From positions 124,001-188,000 of the forward strand of contig NZ_FTOG01000002.1 in the NCBI RefSeq assembly GCF_900156655.1: a DNA stretch of 64,000 nt, in the 5' to 3' direction. The notes under the pieces were generated by a model that had not been told where the DNA came from, searched no databases, and worked only from the letters and a program-made list of their open reading frames with translations. The position numbers were made by a program, and so were the translations under genes. This stretch comes from Rhodobacter aestuarii (GTDB lineage Bacteria > Pseudomonadota > Alphaproteobacteria > Rhodobacterales > Rhodobacteraceae). Shown in pieces: positions 34,715 to 44,266 of the stretch (the first letter of the stretch is position 1; each line of letters begins with the position of its first letter).

Positions 34715-35084
34715 GGCTTGGTCCCCGATATCCAAATGGATCGGCCAGTGGCTGAAGCGCCACCGTGCGGACCGACAGCGACCGCCTGCCCGGTTCAAAA
34801 TGGGCACCAAAACAGACAGCCCGGCCACGCGCGCCGATGCGTTATACTTTGTACTTAATAATCCAGAAGCCGCGCATTAACTCAACTCTTTCGAAGGTTG
34901 ACATTCTGCCCCACCCCCATTTGCGAAATGATTGCGGCAAATTTGCCATCAACATTCGGAATATTGCGCGCGGGGGCCGTTTCTTGCACAGCTCCGGCGC
35001 GACCTGTTGCCGCCGCCATTGCACCCGCGCAGGTTTCACGCGACCCTAGTCGCATTCCAGCAAAACGCCCGCCGAAAGAGCCCG
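34715..35084. other. Intergenic region with divergent gene starts (autotransporter and hydrolase)
   Basis: This 370-bp stretch separates two divergent genes and is more AT-rich around 34840-34900 than its surroundings. A TATAAC hexamer on the reverse strand (34841-34846) could be the -10 of the autotransporter promoter, and a TTGACA lies on the forward strand at 34898, but neither has a good partner at the right spacing. I see no RNA gene or repeat here. Confidence 0.4.
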
Positions 35085-36566
35085 ATGACTCACCCGATCC
35101 GCCATGCCGCCCTTGGCCTCTTTGCCCTGATCCTTGTTGTTGTTTCGGTTTTGATGCTGGAACGCGAGCGGATGGGCGTAGAAATGACGCCGCTTGCGGT
35201 GGGCACAACGCCGGTGACGCTATACCAGATGCCGGGGGCCGATGGGCCTGCGGTGGTGGTGGCGCATGGGTTCGCGGGCTCGCGCCAGATCATGCTCGGC
35301 TATTCTTTGCGGCTGGCGCAGGCGGGCTATCGGGTCTTGGCCTTCGATTACGAAGGACAAGGGCGCAACCCTACGCCGATGCGCGGCGATGTGACGAAGA
35401 TCGAGGGCACAACGGTTTACCTGATGGCCGAGACGCGCGCGGTGGTTGCCGCCGCGCGGGCGCTGCCGGGGGTAGAGGGCGTCGCGCTTTTGGGCCATTC
35501 GATGGCGACCGACATCATCATCCGCGCCGCTGAGGAAGAGGCCGCGGCAGGCACGCCGATCACCGCTGTGATTGCAATTTCAAGCTTTTCCGAGGCGATT
35601 ACACCCAGCGCGCCGCCCCGACTTTTGCTCATTTCGGGCGCGTGGGAGGGGATGTTGCGCGACTTCGCCCGCAAAGCTGTGGCGCAGGTGGACCCCGCCG
35701 CGCAAGAGGGCGATTTGGCGGTGGTGGGCGATGTGGAGCGCCGCGCCGTGGTGGCCCCGCATGTGGGCCATGTGGGCGTGCTTTACAGCCCCATAGCGAT
35801 CACCGCCGCGCGCGACTGGCTCGACCGTGCCTTCGGGCGCACGAGCACGGGCGCCATTGACGCGATGGGCGTTTGGATCGGCACGCTTTTGACCGGGCTT
35901 GTGCTTTTGTTCCACCCGATGGTCGCGCTTTTGAAAAAGGGGCCAGGGCCGCGTGAGGTGCCGCTAAAACGGTTCCTCCTCGCCGTTTTTGTGCCTGCGA
36001 GTGTCACGCCGCTGGCGCTGCTTGCCTTCCATACCAACCCCCTGCCTGTGACCGCGATCAGCGCGTTGACCGCGCATCTGGCGCTTTATGGCGTGCTGCA
36101 AATCGCGCTGTTGCACGGCGTGGGGCTGCGCGATCGGTTGCATTGGGCAGCGGCAGGGGCGCTTGTGCTTTGGGGCATCGGTGTCTTTGGCTTTGCGATT
36201 GACCGCTATTTCACCAATTTTTGGCCCTCGCCGGAGCGTGCTTTGCTGATTGCCGTTTTGGCGCTTGGCACCCTGCCCTTCATGCTGGGGGATGCTTTGG
36301 TGACAGAGGCCGGGCGCGGTGCGCTTTGGCGCCGGGTGCTGGCGCGTTTTGCGGTGCTTGCCTCGCTTGGCGCCACCGTCGCACTGGGCGATGACGACCG
36401 GATGTTTGTGATTATGGCGCTACCGGTGCTTTTGGCGTTTTGGCTCGTGCACGGGCTGCTCGCACGCTGGGTGGCGCGGCGCGCGGGGGCCCCGGCCGCC
36501 GGGCTCGGCGCGGGGCTGAGCCTTGCTTGGGTGCTTGGCGTTATCTTGCCGCTTTTGGCGGTTTAA
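35085..36566 (+). CDS. Membrane-anchored alpha/beta hydrolase with a C-terminal multi-helix membrane domain
   Basis: The 493-residue product begins with a membrane helix (about 8-24), then an alpha/beta hydrolase domain (about 40-260) with the oxyanion-type HGFAGS, a nucleophile elbow GHSMA (S139) and a late His candidate in VAPHVGHVG. The remainder (about 265-493) is six or more hydrophobic helices with short loops. I know the hydrolase fold, but the fused membrane domain does not match a family I can name. The substrate is unknown; an exported ester or lipid is possible. The frame is open upstream to 34932, but the ATG at 35085 gives the natural N-terminus. It ends overlapping the convergent ATPase gene by four bases. 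Confidence 0.75.
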   Translation: MTHPIRHAALGLFALILVVVSVLMLERERMGVEMTPLAVGTTPVTLYQMPGADGPAVVVAHGFAGSRQIMLGYSLRLAQAGYRVLAFDYEGQGRNPTPMRGDVTKIEGTTVYLMAETRAVVAAARALPGVEGVALLGHSMATDIIIRAAEEEAAAGTPITAVIAISSFSEAITPSAPPRLLLISGAWEGMLRDFARKAVAQVDPAAQEGDLAVVGDVERRAVVAPHVGHVGVLYSPIAITAARDWLDRAFGRTSTGAIDAMGVWIGTLLTGLVLLFHPMVALLKKGPGPREVPLKRFLLAVFVPASVTPLALLAFHTNPLPVTAISALTAHLALYGVLQIALLHGVGLRDRLHWAAAGALVLWGIGVFGFAIDRYFTNFWPSPERALLIAVLALGTLPFMLGDALVTEAGRGALWRRVLARFAVLASLGATVALGDDDRMFVIMALPVLLAFWLVHGLLARWVARRAGAPAAGLGAGLSLAWVLGVILPLLAV

Positions 36567-38461
36567 GCGGTAGGCTTGCGGATCGGGTCGGTCAGCAAGC
36601 GCAAACCGTTCAGCACCACCAGCACCGTGCCGCCTTCATGGCCCACAACCGCAATTGGCAACGGCAGCGAGAAGAAGAGGCCCGAGGTCACCAGCACCAC
36701 CATCGCGCCCATCGCAAAGATCAGGTTTTGCCGGATGATCGTCGCCGTGCGTTTGGCCAACCGATGCGCCTCGGCCAGTCGCGCGATATCATCAGAGAGC
36801 AGTGCGACATCGGCCGCCTGAAGCGCAACCTCAGAGCCCGCCGCGCCCATCGCAATACCCACATCAGCACGGGCCAGCGCAGCCGCATCATTCACCCCAT
36901 CGCCGACAAAGGCGACGCGTCCTTTCCCCGCCATATCGGCCACGAGGGCGACCTTATCCTCGGGACGCAGATCGGCGTGAATGGCTTTGGGAGCGATATG
37001 CAATTCTGCCCCCACCCGCTCGGCCACGGCGCGGCGGTCGCCCGTGAGCATGGCGATGTGTTGCACGCCCCCGGCGCGCAAAGCCGCCAAGCCATAAGGG
37101 GTAGAGCTGCGCGCTTGGTCTTCAAAGGTGGCAGAGCCGATGTAATGCGCGCCGCGCCCGAGCAAAACGAGCGTGCGCGGGGCCTCTTGCACCGCCTCGG
37201 GCAAGGCTTGCGCGGCATCGACCTCGGCTTTCGCGCCCATGCGCGCGGCCAAACGGGCATTGCCCGCCCACAAAACGCCCGCCTCATCGACGCCAACCAT
37301 TCCCTCGCCCGGCACGGCGCGCGCCTCGCGCACGGTCACGGGGCTAAGCCCCCGCGCCTCAGCAGCCCGGCGGATCGCCTCGGCAATCGGGTGTTCGGAA
37401 TGCGCCTCAAGCCCGGCAAGACGGGCGAGAAAATCGTTTTCATCGCCCGCGCAATGGATCTCGACCAATTCCTGCCGCCCGGTGGTCAGCGTGCCGGTTT
37501 TATCAAAGGCAAAGGTCGAGACAGAGGCGAGCGTTTCAAGCGCCGCACCGCCTTTGAATAGCACCCCACCGCGCGCGGACACCGCAAGCGCTGACAAGAT
37601 CGCCGCCGGCACAGAAATCACAATGGCACAGGGGCTGGCGGCCACCAAAAGCGTCGCCGCTTTATACAGCGCTTGGTGCCAACCATGGCCCAGCACGACA
37701 AAGGCGATAAAGGCCAAAATCGCCCCCGCCAGCACGGCAATCGTGTAGCGCTGCCCGAACCAATCCGAGAACCGCTCCGAGGGCGCGCGGGCGGCCTGCG
37801 CCTCGGTCACCAGGGCGATCATCCGCGCAACGGTGCTTTCAGACAAAGGCTTGCGCACTTCAACCGCGAGCACGCCATGCAGGTTCACCGTCGCCTCAAA
37901 CACCTGCGCGCCGGGGGCTTTGTGCACCGGAACAGACTCGCCCGTGATGGTGGATTCATCGACCGAGCCCTCGCCCTCAACAATCACCCCATCCACCGGC
38001 ACCCGCGCGCCGGGGCGCAACATCACCACATCGCCGGGGATCAGGCTGTCCACCGGAACCTCTTGCGTGCTCTCCCCCACGCGCTTCAGTGCGCGGTCGG
38101 GCCGCAGTTCCATCAGCGCCTCAATCGCGCGGCGCGTGCGCCCCATCGCGCGATGTTCGAGCGTGGTGGACAGGCTGAACAGCGTCAGCAAAACCGCGCC
38201 TTCCAGCGCTGCGCCCACGGCGGCAGCGGCCACGGCCGCAATGACCATCAACAGATCAATATCGAGCGTGCGTTCCTTGATCAGCGCTTCTAGCGCACGC
38301 GAAGCCGCAGGCACGCCCCCGGTGAGGAAAACCAGCCCCAAAGCCGCTGCCTCGGTCCAGCTTTCCGCATAGCCCGGCAGCACCCAATGACACAGCGCCG
38401 CTGCCGCCATGCCAAGGATCGTCGCCCATGTCAGGGCCAAGCGCTGTGTTTCTTCGCTCAC
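36563..38461 (-). CDS. P1B-4-type metal-transporting ATPase (CtpD/CoaT-like)
   Basis: The 632-residue protein has the P-type ATPase motifs TGES, DKTGT and GDGVNDAAAL. The transmembrane metal motif is SPC (LLVAASPCAIVIS) rather than CPC, and the last helices carry HEGGT (VVGHEGGTVLVVLN). This pair, with no N-terminal metal-binding domain, marks the P1B-4 group, whose members export Co2+, Fe2+ or related divalent metals. The start is a GTG with a GGGAG ribosome site. The neighbouring haem and arsenic genes do not point to one metal, so the substrate is inferred from the motif only. Confidence 0.93.
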   Translation of the reverse strand: MSEETQRLALTWATILGMAAAALCHWVLPGYAESWTEAAALGLVFLTGGVPAASRALEALIKERTLDIDLLMVIAAVAAAAVGAALEGAVLLTLFSLSTTLEHRAMGRTRRAIEALMELRPDRALKRVGESTQEVPVDSLIPGDVVMLRPGARVPVDGVIVEGEGSVDESTITGESVPVHKAPGAQVFEATVNLHGVLAVEVRKPLSESTVARMIALVTEAQAARAPSERFSDWFGQRYTIAVLAGAILAFIAFVVLGHGWHQALYKAATLLVAASPCAIVISVPAAILSALAVSARGGVLFKGGAALETLASVSTFAFDKTGTLTTGRQELVEIHCAGDENDFLARLAGLEAHSEHPIAEAIRRAAEARGLSPVTVREARAVPGEGMVGVDEAGVLWAGNARLAARMGAKAEVDAAQALPEAVQEAPRTLVLLGRGAHYIGSATFEDQARSSTPYGLAALRAGGVQHIAMLTGDRRAVAERVGAELHIAPKAIHADLRPEDKVALVADMAGKGRVAFVGDGVNDAAALARADVGIAMGAAGSEVALQAADVALLSDDIARLAEAHRLAKRTATIIRQNLIFAMGAMVVLVTSGLFFSLPLPIAVVGHEGGTVLVVLNGLRLLTDPIRKPTA

Positions 38462-38555
38462 CAGTCCACTCCCGCTGCAAATCGCCGAAAGGCCGTCTGC
38501 GCTCTTCTAGCGCATTTTGACGCTGATAACAGGCGACGCTTCGTCTAGGCAAAGC

Positions 38556-38837
38556 TTAGTAGCCGGGCGGGAAATGCTCGGTCAAATAATCCACCACTTC
38601 CCGCATCGCCTCGGGGCGGCGCTCGATATCGGTCATATCGACCACATGCTTTTCCCATTCGGGGCGCGAGCGGCCATCGGCATTGGAGATTTGCATCAGC
38701 GAATGGCAGCGGGTGCATTCTTTGCGCAAGGTCTTGAGCCCCTCGCCTTTGGGCAGCGGAAAGGACGTAGCAGGACCTAAACTGACCACGAGCCAGATCA
38801 CAGAGAGGGCAGAAAAGGCAGCAAAGCGGGGCAGCAT
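38556..38837 (-). CDS. Small monohaem cytochrome c-like protein
   Basis: The 93-residue protein has a signal peptide (FAAFSALSVIWLVVSLGPA) and one haem-binding motif CTRCH at about residues 41-45. Possible distal Met residues lie after it (SLMQISN, VVDMTDIE). The C-terminal pattern MREVVDYLTEHFPPGY resembles small periplasmic cytochromes. Its redox partner is not evident; the gene stands alone between the metal ATPase and the arsenic operon. Confidence 0.8.
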   Translation of the reverse strand: MLPRFAAFSALSVIWLVVSLGPATSFPLPKGEGLKTLRKECTRCHSLMQISNADGRSRPEWEKHVVDMTDIERRPEAMREVVDYLTEHFPPGY

Positions 38838-38976
38838 GGTTCAAAACGCATTTCTGGATGGATGGCACCTTATGCCGGAAAGGCATGACGATTTCACGAC
38901 AGGGGCGCCGCCCGTCATGAAACCGCAACAAAAGCTTCATTAGCGCGCGTCGCTATATTTCGATAAATCATGAATT

Positions 38977-39804
38977 ATGGAACATGACGCCGCTGCCCGC
39001 GCTTTTGCCACCCTTGGCCATCCGGACCGCCTTGCGGCGCTACGGCTGATCTTGCGCTTTGCGCCCAAAGGCGTGCGCCCGACCGAGATTGCGGATGCGC
39101 TCCATATCAAGCCCAACACGCTATCCCATCACTTGGCCGATCTGGCCGCCGCGGGGCTGGTGACGGTTACCCGACAAGGCCGCTCGCTTTTTTACGCGGC
39201 AGATTTGACCATGACCGAGGGCTTGATTGGCTATCTGGCGCTCGATCTGGGGCATGCCCGCGCCGATCTTATGCCAGAAGTTTTGCGCAAGCCGCCCCAA
39301 GTCAGCGCCCCCTTTCATGTGCTGTTTCTGTGCACCGGCAATTCGGCCCGTTCGGTCATGGCAGAGGCACTGCTGCGCGACCTTGGCGCGGGGCGGTTCA
39401 TCGCCCATTCCGCTGGCACGCGCCCCGGCCCGGCCCCCAATCCCTTCGCTCTAGAGGTATTGGCGCGCAGCGGGCATGCAATCGAGAACCTGTTTTCAAA
39501 GCCGCTTGACGGCTTCCAGCGGGCTGCTGCCCCACAAATGCAGTTTGTCTTCACGCTGTGCGATGTGGCCGCAACCGAAGACTGCCCCCCTTGGCCCGGC
39601 CAGCCGATCAGCGCGCATTGGGGCTTGCCAGACCCCGCGCGGGCAGAGGGCACAGGCGCGCAAAAAGCCCTCGCCTTTGCCGAATGCTACGCGCAGCTGC
39701 GCCGCCGGATCGAAGCCTTTGTCGCGCTCCCGCTGGAAAACCTTGATCGGCGCGCCTTGCAAAAGCGCCTTGATACCCTCCCCCAACAAACGAAGACGGA
39801 GTAA
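38977..39804 (+). CDS. ArsR regulator fused to a low-molecular-weight phosphatase-type arsenate reductase
   Basis: The 275-residue protein has an ArsR winged-helix domain (about 5-85, with TEIADALHIKPNTLSHHLADL) fused to an ArsC/LMW-PTPase domain (about 112-250) that carries the P-loop CTGNSAR (C119, R125). Two further Cys lie at 194 and 202 (TLCDVAATEDCP), as in thioredoxin-coupled ArsC. The ArsR part contains no Cys at all, so the normal As(III)-binding site is absent there. ArsR-ArsC fusions are known in alphaproteobacteria. It is followed 3 bp later by the GAPDH gene. The spacing suggests it controls its own operon and reduces arsenate. Confidence 0.93.
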   Translation: MEHDAAARAFATLGHPDRLAALRLILRFAPKGVRPTEIADALHIKPNTLSHHLADLAAAGLVTVTRQGRSLFYAADLTMTEGLIGYLALDLGHARADLMPEVLRKPPQVSAPFHVLFLCTGNSARSVMAEALLRDLGAGRFIAHSAGTRPGPAPNPFALEVLARSGHAIENLFSKPLDGFQRAAAPQMQFVFTLCDVAATEDCPPWPGQPISAHWGLPDPARAEGTGAQKALAFAECYAQLRRRIEAFVALPLENLDRRALQKRLDTLPQQTKTE

Positions 39805-39807
39805 CCC

Positions 39808-40815
39808 ATGCCACGCATCGCCCTGAATGGTCTTGGACGGATGGGAAAGCTCGCCCTGCGCAACCTGATGGATGCGGGCGCGGGCGGAGAGATTGTGTTG
39901 ATCAACGAACCGGCGGGGGATGCAGACCAACTCGCGCTGTTGATGGAATTTGATTCCGTGCATGGCCGCTGGCCCACCCCGGTGCGCGCGGTTGCGAATG
40001 CGCTGGAACTCAATGGCCAGTTGATCCGCCTGACGCAGGCCAAAAAGATTGAAGAGCTGCCGCTGCGCGAGATGGGCATTGATCTGGTGATTGACTGCAC
40101 TGGGGTCTTTAAGACCGCTGCGAAGATTGCGCCCTATTTCGCCGCCGGGGTACAAAAGGTCGTCGTGAGCGCGCCCGTCAAGGATGGCGATGCGCTGAAC
40201 CTTGTCTATGGCATCAACCACAAGCTTTACGATGGCAGCCAACGGCTGATCACGGCGGCGTCTTGCACCACGAACTGCCTCGCCCCGGTGGTAAAAGTGG
40301 TGCATGAAGCGCTTGGCATTCGCCACGGGTCGATCACCACGTTGCATGATGTCACGAACACCCAAACCATTGTGGATCGCCCGGCGAAAGATACACGCCG
40401 TGCGCGATCCGCTCTGACAAACCTGATCCCCACCACCACAGGCTCAGCCACGGCGATTACGCTGATTTATCCGGAGCTAAAGGGCCGCCTCAATGGTCAT
40501 GCGGTGCGGGTGCCCCTGCTCAACGCTTCGCTCACCGATTGCGTGTTTGAACTGGAGCGCCCCACCACAGCAGAGGAGGTCAACGCGCTTTTCACCGCCG
40601 CGGCCGAAGGCCCGCTCAAGGGGATTTTGGGGGTGGAAACGCGGCCCTTGGTCTCGAGCGATTTCACCAATGATCCGCGCTCAGTGATCCTTGATGCGCC
40701 CTCGACCATGGTCATCAACGGGACGCAACTGAAGCTCTATGCTTGGTATGATAATGAATGGGGCTATGCCTGCCGCTTGGCAGATATTGTCCGCATGGTT
40801 GCGCACAGTCTTTGA
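39808..40815 (+). CDS. ArsJ-associated glyceraldehyde-3-phosphate dehydrogenase
   Basis: The 335-residue protein is a GAPDH with the NAD-binding start [14 protein letters not shown], catalytic Cys in SCTTNC, and the terminal [11 protein letters not shown]. It is 3 bp downstream of the arsR-arsC fusion and just upstream of arsJ. In this pathway GAPDH uses arsenate in place of phosphate to make 1-arseno-3-phosphoglycerate, which ArsJ exports. It is therefore assigned to arsenic resistance rather than to central glycolysis. Confidence 0.95.
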   Translation: MPRIALNGLGRMGKLALRNLMDAGAGGEIVLINEPAGDADQLALLMEFDSVHGRWPTPVRAVANALELNGQLIRLTQAKKIEELPLREMGIDLVIDCTGVFKTAAKIAPYFAAGVQKVVVSAPVKDGDALNLVYGINHKLYDGSQRLITAASCTTNCLAPVVKVVHEALGIRHGSITTLHDVTNTQTIVDRPAKDTRRARSALTNLIPTTTGSATAITLIYPELKGRLNGHAVRVPLLNASLTDCVFELERPTTAEEVNALFTAAAEGPLKGILGVETRPLVSSDFTNDPRSVILDAPSTMVINGTQLKLYAWYDNEWGYACRLADIVRMVAHSL

Positions 40816-40829
40816 CCGCAGGACATGCC

Positions 40830-42074
40830 ATGAGCCAAAACCCGATCCGCGCCTATGCCGCCGTGACCGCCGCCTATTGGGCTTTCATGCTCTCCGACGG
40901 CGCGTTGCGGATGCTGGTGCTGTTGCATTTCAACGGGCTGGGGTTCAGCCCGGTCGATCTGGCATGGCTCTTTTTGCTCTATGAGGTGGCGGGGATCGTG
41001 ACCAACCTTGGTGCGGGTTGGCTTGCCGCGCGCTTTGGCTTGGCGGCGACGCTTTATGGCGGGCTTGGTTTGCAAATCTTTGCGCTCGTGGCGCTGGCGC
41101 AGTTGGACCCGGCGTGGAGCCTGACCGCCTCGGTGATCTTTGTGATGGCGGTGCAGGGCGTTTCGGGCGTGGCGAAAGACTTGGCCAAAATGTCCTCTAA
41201 ATCCGCCGTCAAACTGCTGGCGCCAAGTGCCGATGGCGCGCTTTTTCGCTGGGTGGCGGCGCTGACGGGTTCTAAGAACGCGGTGAAGGGGCTTGGCTTT
41301 TTCCTTGGCGCGGCGCTTTTGGCGCTTGCCGGGTTCAAACCCGCCGTTTGGGGCATGGCCGGCGTGTTGGCGCTGATCTTGGCTGCCGTGGTGCTGTTTT
41401 TGCCAAAGGGTCTGCCGGGGCGGATGAAATCAGCCGAAAGCTGGGGCGGCTGGCGGTCGCAAAACCCGCGTGTGAACCGACTTAGCCTTGCGCGGATGTT
41501 CCTCTTTGGCGCACGCGATGTTTGGTTTGTGGTCGGCATCCCGGTCTATTTCCACGCGGTGCTGGCCGATGGCACAGCGGCAGGGAACCGCGAGGCCTTT
41601 TTCCTGACAGGCGGCTTTATGGCGTTGTGGATCATTGGCTATGGTACGGTGCAGGGCTTTGCGCCCCGACTTTTGGGGGCCAAAGCACAGCCCGAAGCCG
41701 CCATCACCCGCAAAGCGATCACTTGGGCCGGGCGGTTGGTGCCGATCCCCTTTGGGCTCGCCTTGGCGGTTGCGCTGGCGGGAGCCCCTGCACCTTGGCT
41801 GACCGTAACGCTCGTGGCGGGACTTTTGCTTTTTGGGGCGGTTTTCGCACTCAATTCCTCGATACATTCCTATCTGATTTTGGCTTTTGGATCGGCAGAG
41901 CGGATCACCCGTGATGTGGGCTTTTACTATATGGCGAATGCGGCGGGGCGGCTGATGGGCACGCTGCTTTCGGGGCTTAGCTACCAAATCGGCGGGCTGG
42001 CGCTGTGCCTTGCCACTGCGGGGGTTATGGCCGCAGCCAGTTGGCTTTCGGCGCGCCGCTTACTAACCGCGTGA
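40830..42074 (+). CDS. arsJ: Organoarsenical efflux permease ArsJ (MFS)
   Basis: The 414-residue protein has about 12 membrane helices and ArsJ-type segments: YWAFMLSDGALRMLVLLHF at the N-terminus, GVAKDLAKMSSKSAVK in the central loop, and ARDVWFVVGIPVYF. ArsJ exports 1-arseno-3-phosphoglycerate made by the adjacent GAPDH, which then decomposes outside to arsenate. The ATG at 40830 follows the GAPDH stop by 14 bp with an AGGA ribosome site. The operon ends at the hairpin at 42084-42107. Confidence 0.94.
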   Translation: MSQNPIRAYAAVTAAYWAFMLSDGALRMLVLLHFNGLGFSPVDLAWLFLLYEVAGIVTNLGAGWLAARFGLAATLYGGLGLQIFALVALAQLDPAWSLTASVIFVMAVQGVSGVAKDLAKMSSKSAVKLLAPSADGALFRWVAALTGSKNAVKGLGFFLGAALLALAGFKPAVWGMAGVLALILAAVVLFLPKGLPGRMKSAESWGGWRSQNPRVNRLSLARMFLFGARDVWFVVGIPVYFHAVLADGTAAGNREAFFLTGGFMALWIIGYGTVQGFAPRLLGAKAQPEAAITRKAITWAGRLVPIPFGLALAVALAGAPAPWLTVTLVAGLLLFGAVFALNSSIHSYLILAFGSAERITRDVGFYYMANAAGRLMGTLLSGLSYQIGGLALCLATAGVMAAASWLSARRLLTA

Positions 42075-42083
42075 GCCAAAGCA

Positions 42084-42107
42084 AAACGCCCCCTTGCGGG
42101 GGCGTTT
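42084..42107. terminator. Shared Rho-independent terminator between arsJ and rpoD
   Basis: AAACGCCCCC (42084-42093) and GGGGGCGTTT (42098-42107) form a perfect 10-bp stem with a TTGC loop, with A-rich sequence on one side and TTT on the other. It lies between the convergent stops of arsJ and rpoD and can work in both directions. Confidence 0.88.
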
Positions 42108-42126
42108 GCGGCGATCTGTTCAAATC

Positions 42127-44133
42127 TTACTGGTCAAGGAAGGAGCGCAGCTTGCGCGAGCGCGACGGATGCTTGAGCTTGCGCAGCGCCTTCGCCTCGA
42201 TCTGCCGGATCCGTTCACGGGTCACGCTGAACTGTTGGCCGACTTCTTCCAGCGTGTGGTCCGTGTTCATGCCGATGCCAAAGCGCATCCGCAGCACGCG
42301 TTCTTCACGCGGCGTGAGCGAGGCCAAAACCCGCGTCGTCGTTTCCTTCAGGTTTTCCTGAATCGCGCTATCGAGCGGAAGAACGGCGTTCTTATCCTCG
42401 ATGAAATCGCCCAGTTGGCTGTCTTCCTCGTCGCCGATCGGCGTTTCGAGCGAGATCGGCTCCTTGGCGATTTTCATCACCTTGCGGACCTTCTCAAGCG
42501 GCATTTGCAGCTTTTCGGCCAGTTCTTCCGGCGTCGGTTCACGGCCGATTTCATGCAGCATCTGCCGCCCGGTCCGCACCAGTTTGTTGATCGTTTCGAT
42601 CATATGCACCGGAATACGGATCGTGCGCGCTTGGTCCGCGATCGAGCGGGTGATCGCCTGACGGATCCACCACGTCGCATAGGTCGAGAATTTGTAACCG
42701 CGGCGATATTCGAATTTATCGACCGCTTTCATCAGGCCGATGTTGCCTTCCTGAATAAGGTCGAGGAACTGCAGACCACGGTTGGTGTATTTCTTGGCGA
42801 TGGAGATCACGAGCCGCAGGTTCGCCTCGACCATCTCTTTCTTCGCCTGACGGGCTTCTTTTTCGCCCTTTTGCACTTGGTTCACGATGCGGCGGAATTC
42901 GGAAATATCCACGCCGACATATTGCCCAACCTGCGCCATTTGCCCGCGCAAATCTTCCAGCTTGTCGCCGCTTTTTTCCATCAGCGTGGCCCAAGCACGG
43001 CCCGATTTCGCAGCCATCCGGTCCATCCACGTCGGATCGAGTTCATAGCCACGATATTCGTCGATGAATTCGCGCCGCGGAATACGGGCCGCATCGGCCA
43101 GTTTCACCATGCCGCTGTCGATCGACATGATCTTACGGTTGATCCCGTAAAGCTGGTCGATCAGCGCTTCGATCCGGTTGTTGTGCAGGTGCAGTTCATT
43201 CACCAGCAGAACAATCTCAGAGCGCAGTTTTTGATAGGCGGCTTCTTCGGCAACCGAGAAGGTGCCGTCTTCATTCAGCGTAGCCGACATCCGCTGATCT
43301 TGCATCTCAGCGAGTTTCGCATAGTCGCGTGCGATCAGGTCGAGCGTTTCAAGCACCTTGGGCTTGAGCGCGGCTTCCATCGCGGCGAGCGACATGTTCG
43401 ACGAGTCATCATCGTCGTCATCGTCGTCATTGCGGGCGATCGGGTTGCCATCGGCATCGTATTCGGGCTCGTCAGAAGCAGGACGCGGTTGGGCGTTGGT
43501 GTTATCCCCGCCCTCCATCGTCATGCCTTCGACCGGGCCTTCCATTTCCTCGTCATCCTCGCCGTCGATCGAGCGGCCAAAGGTGGCATCAAGGTCGATC
43601 ACGTCGCGCAGAAGAATTTCTTCCGACAGAAGTTCGTCGCGCCAGATGGTGATCGCTTGGAAGGTCAGCGGGCTTTCGCACAGACCCGCAATCATCGTGT
43701 TGCGGCCAGCCTCGATGCGCTTGGCGATAGCGATCTCGCCCTCACGCGACAACAGCTCCACCGAGCCCATTTCGCGCAGATACATCCGCACCGGATCATC
43801 GGTGCGATCAAGCGTTTCCGAGGTGGAGCCTGCAACCGCAACCTCACGCGAGCCGGAGCCGGTCTCGACAACCTGCCCGCCTTCGGGTTCCTCAGCCTCT
43901 TCGCCTTCGACGACGTTGATGCCCATTTCCGAAAGCATCGACATGACATCTTCGATCTGATCGCCCGAAACCTGTTCGGGCGGCATCACCGCATTGAGCT
44001 GGTCGATGGTGATGTAACCACGTTCCTTCGCCTCGGCGATCATCCGCTTTACAGCGGCTTGGCTCATGTCGAAGGAGGTCTCCTCGTCAGCGGCGGTATC
44101 GGGTTTGCTGTCGTCGATGTCCTTGGCGGCCAT
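42127..44133 (-). CDS. rpoD: Primary sigma factor RpoD (sigma-70)
   Basis: The product is 668 residues from the ATG at 44133, which has an AAGGAG ribosome site 6 bases upstream. It contains region 1.1 ([20 protein letters not shown]), region 1.2 ([11 protein letters not shown]), an acidic insert with an Asp run, region 2 ([36 protein letters not shown]), region 3 and region 4 ([22 protein letters not shown]). It is the housekeeping sigma factor directing RNA polymerase to -35/-10 promoters. dnaG lies upstream in the same direction. Confidence 0.98.
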   Translation of the reverse strand: MAAKDIDDSKPDTAADEETSFDMSQAAVKRMIAEAKERGYITIDQLNAVMPPEQVSGDQIEDVMSMLSEMGINVVEGEEAEEPEGGQVVETGSGSREVAVAGSTSETLDRTDDPVRMYLREMGSVELLSREGEIAIAKRIEAGRNTMIAGLCESPLTFQAITIWRDELLSEEILLRDVIDLDATFGRSIDGEDDEEMEGPVEGMTMEGGDNTNAQPRPASDEPEYDADGNPIARNDDDDDDDDSSNMSLAAMEAALKPKVLETLDLIARDYAKLAEMQDQRMSATLNEDGTFSVAEEAAYQKLRSEIVLLVNELHLHNNRIEALIDQLYGINRKIMSIDSGMVKLADAARIPRREFIDEYRGYELDPTWMDRMAAKSGRAWATLMEKSGDKLEDLRGQMAQVGQYVGVDISEFRRIVNQVQKGEKEARQAKKEMVEANLRLVISIAKKYTNRGLQFLDLIQEGNIGLMKAVDKFEYRRGYKFSTYATWWIRQAITRSIADQARTIRIPVHMIETINKLVRTGRQMLHEIGREPTPEELAEKLQMPLEKVRKVMKIAKEPISLETPIGDEEDSQLGDFIEDKNAVLPLDSAIQENLKETTTRVLASLTPREERVLRMRFGIGMNTDHTLEEVGQQFSVTRERIRQIEAKALRKLKHPSRSRKLRSFLDQ

Positions 44134-44266
44134 GGGCGCTCCTTGCTCGGGCTTCATCGGGCTGGACTTCGTTACGCGGGGCCGTGCGCAACGGAATCGA
44201 ATCGTTTCCCGCCGTTTTATCGAATCAGAACGGCGAATCACAGAGGGCGAATCGGTTTTGACGCGT

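Noticed and set aside
33254-34858. Long forward open frame (534 codons) opposite the autotransporter start
   Set aside because: Same cause: antisense of Gly/Thr/Val-rich repeats in GC-rich DNA. The barrel, signal peptide and repeats support the reverse-strand gene.
34898-34926. Sigma-70 promoter with TTGACA at 34898 for the hydrolase gene
   Set aside because: No acceptable -10 hexamer lies 16-18 bp downstream.
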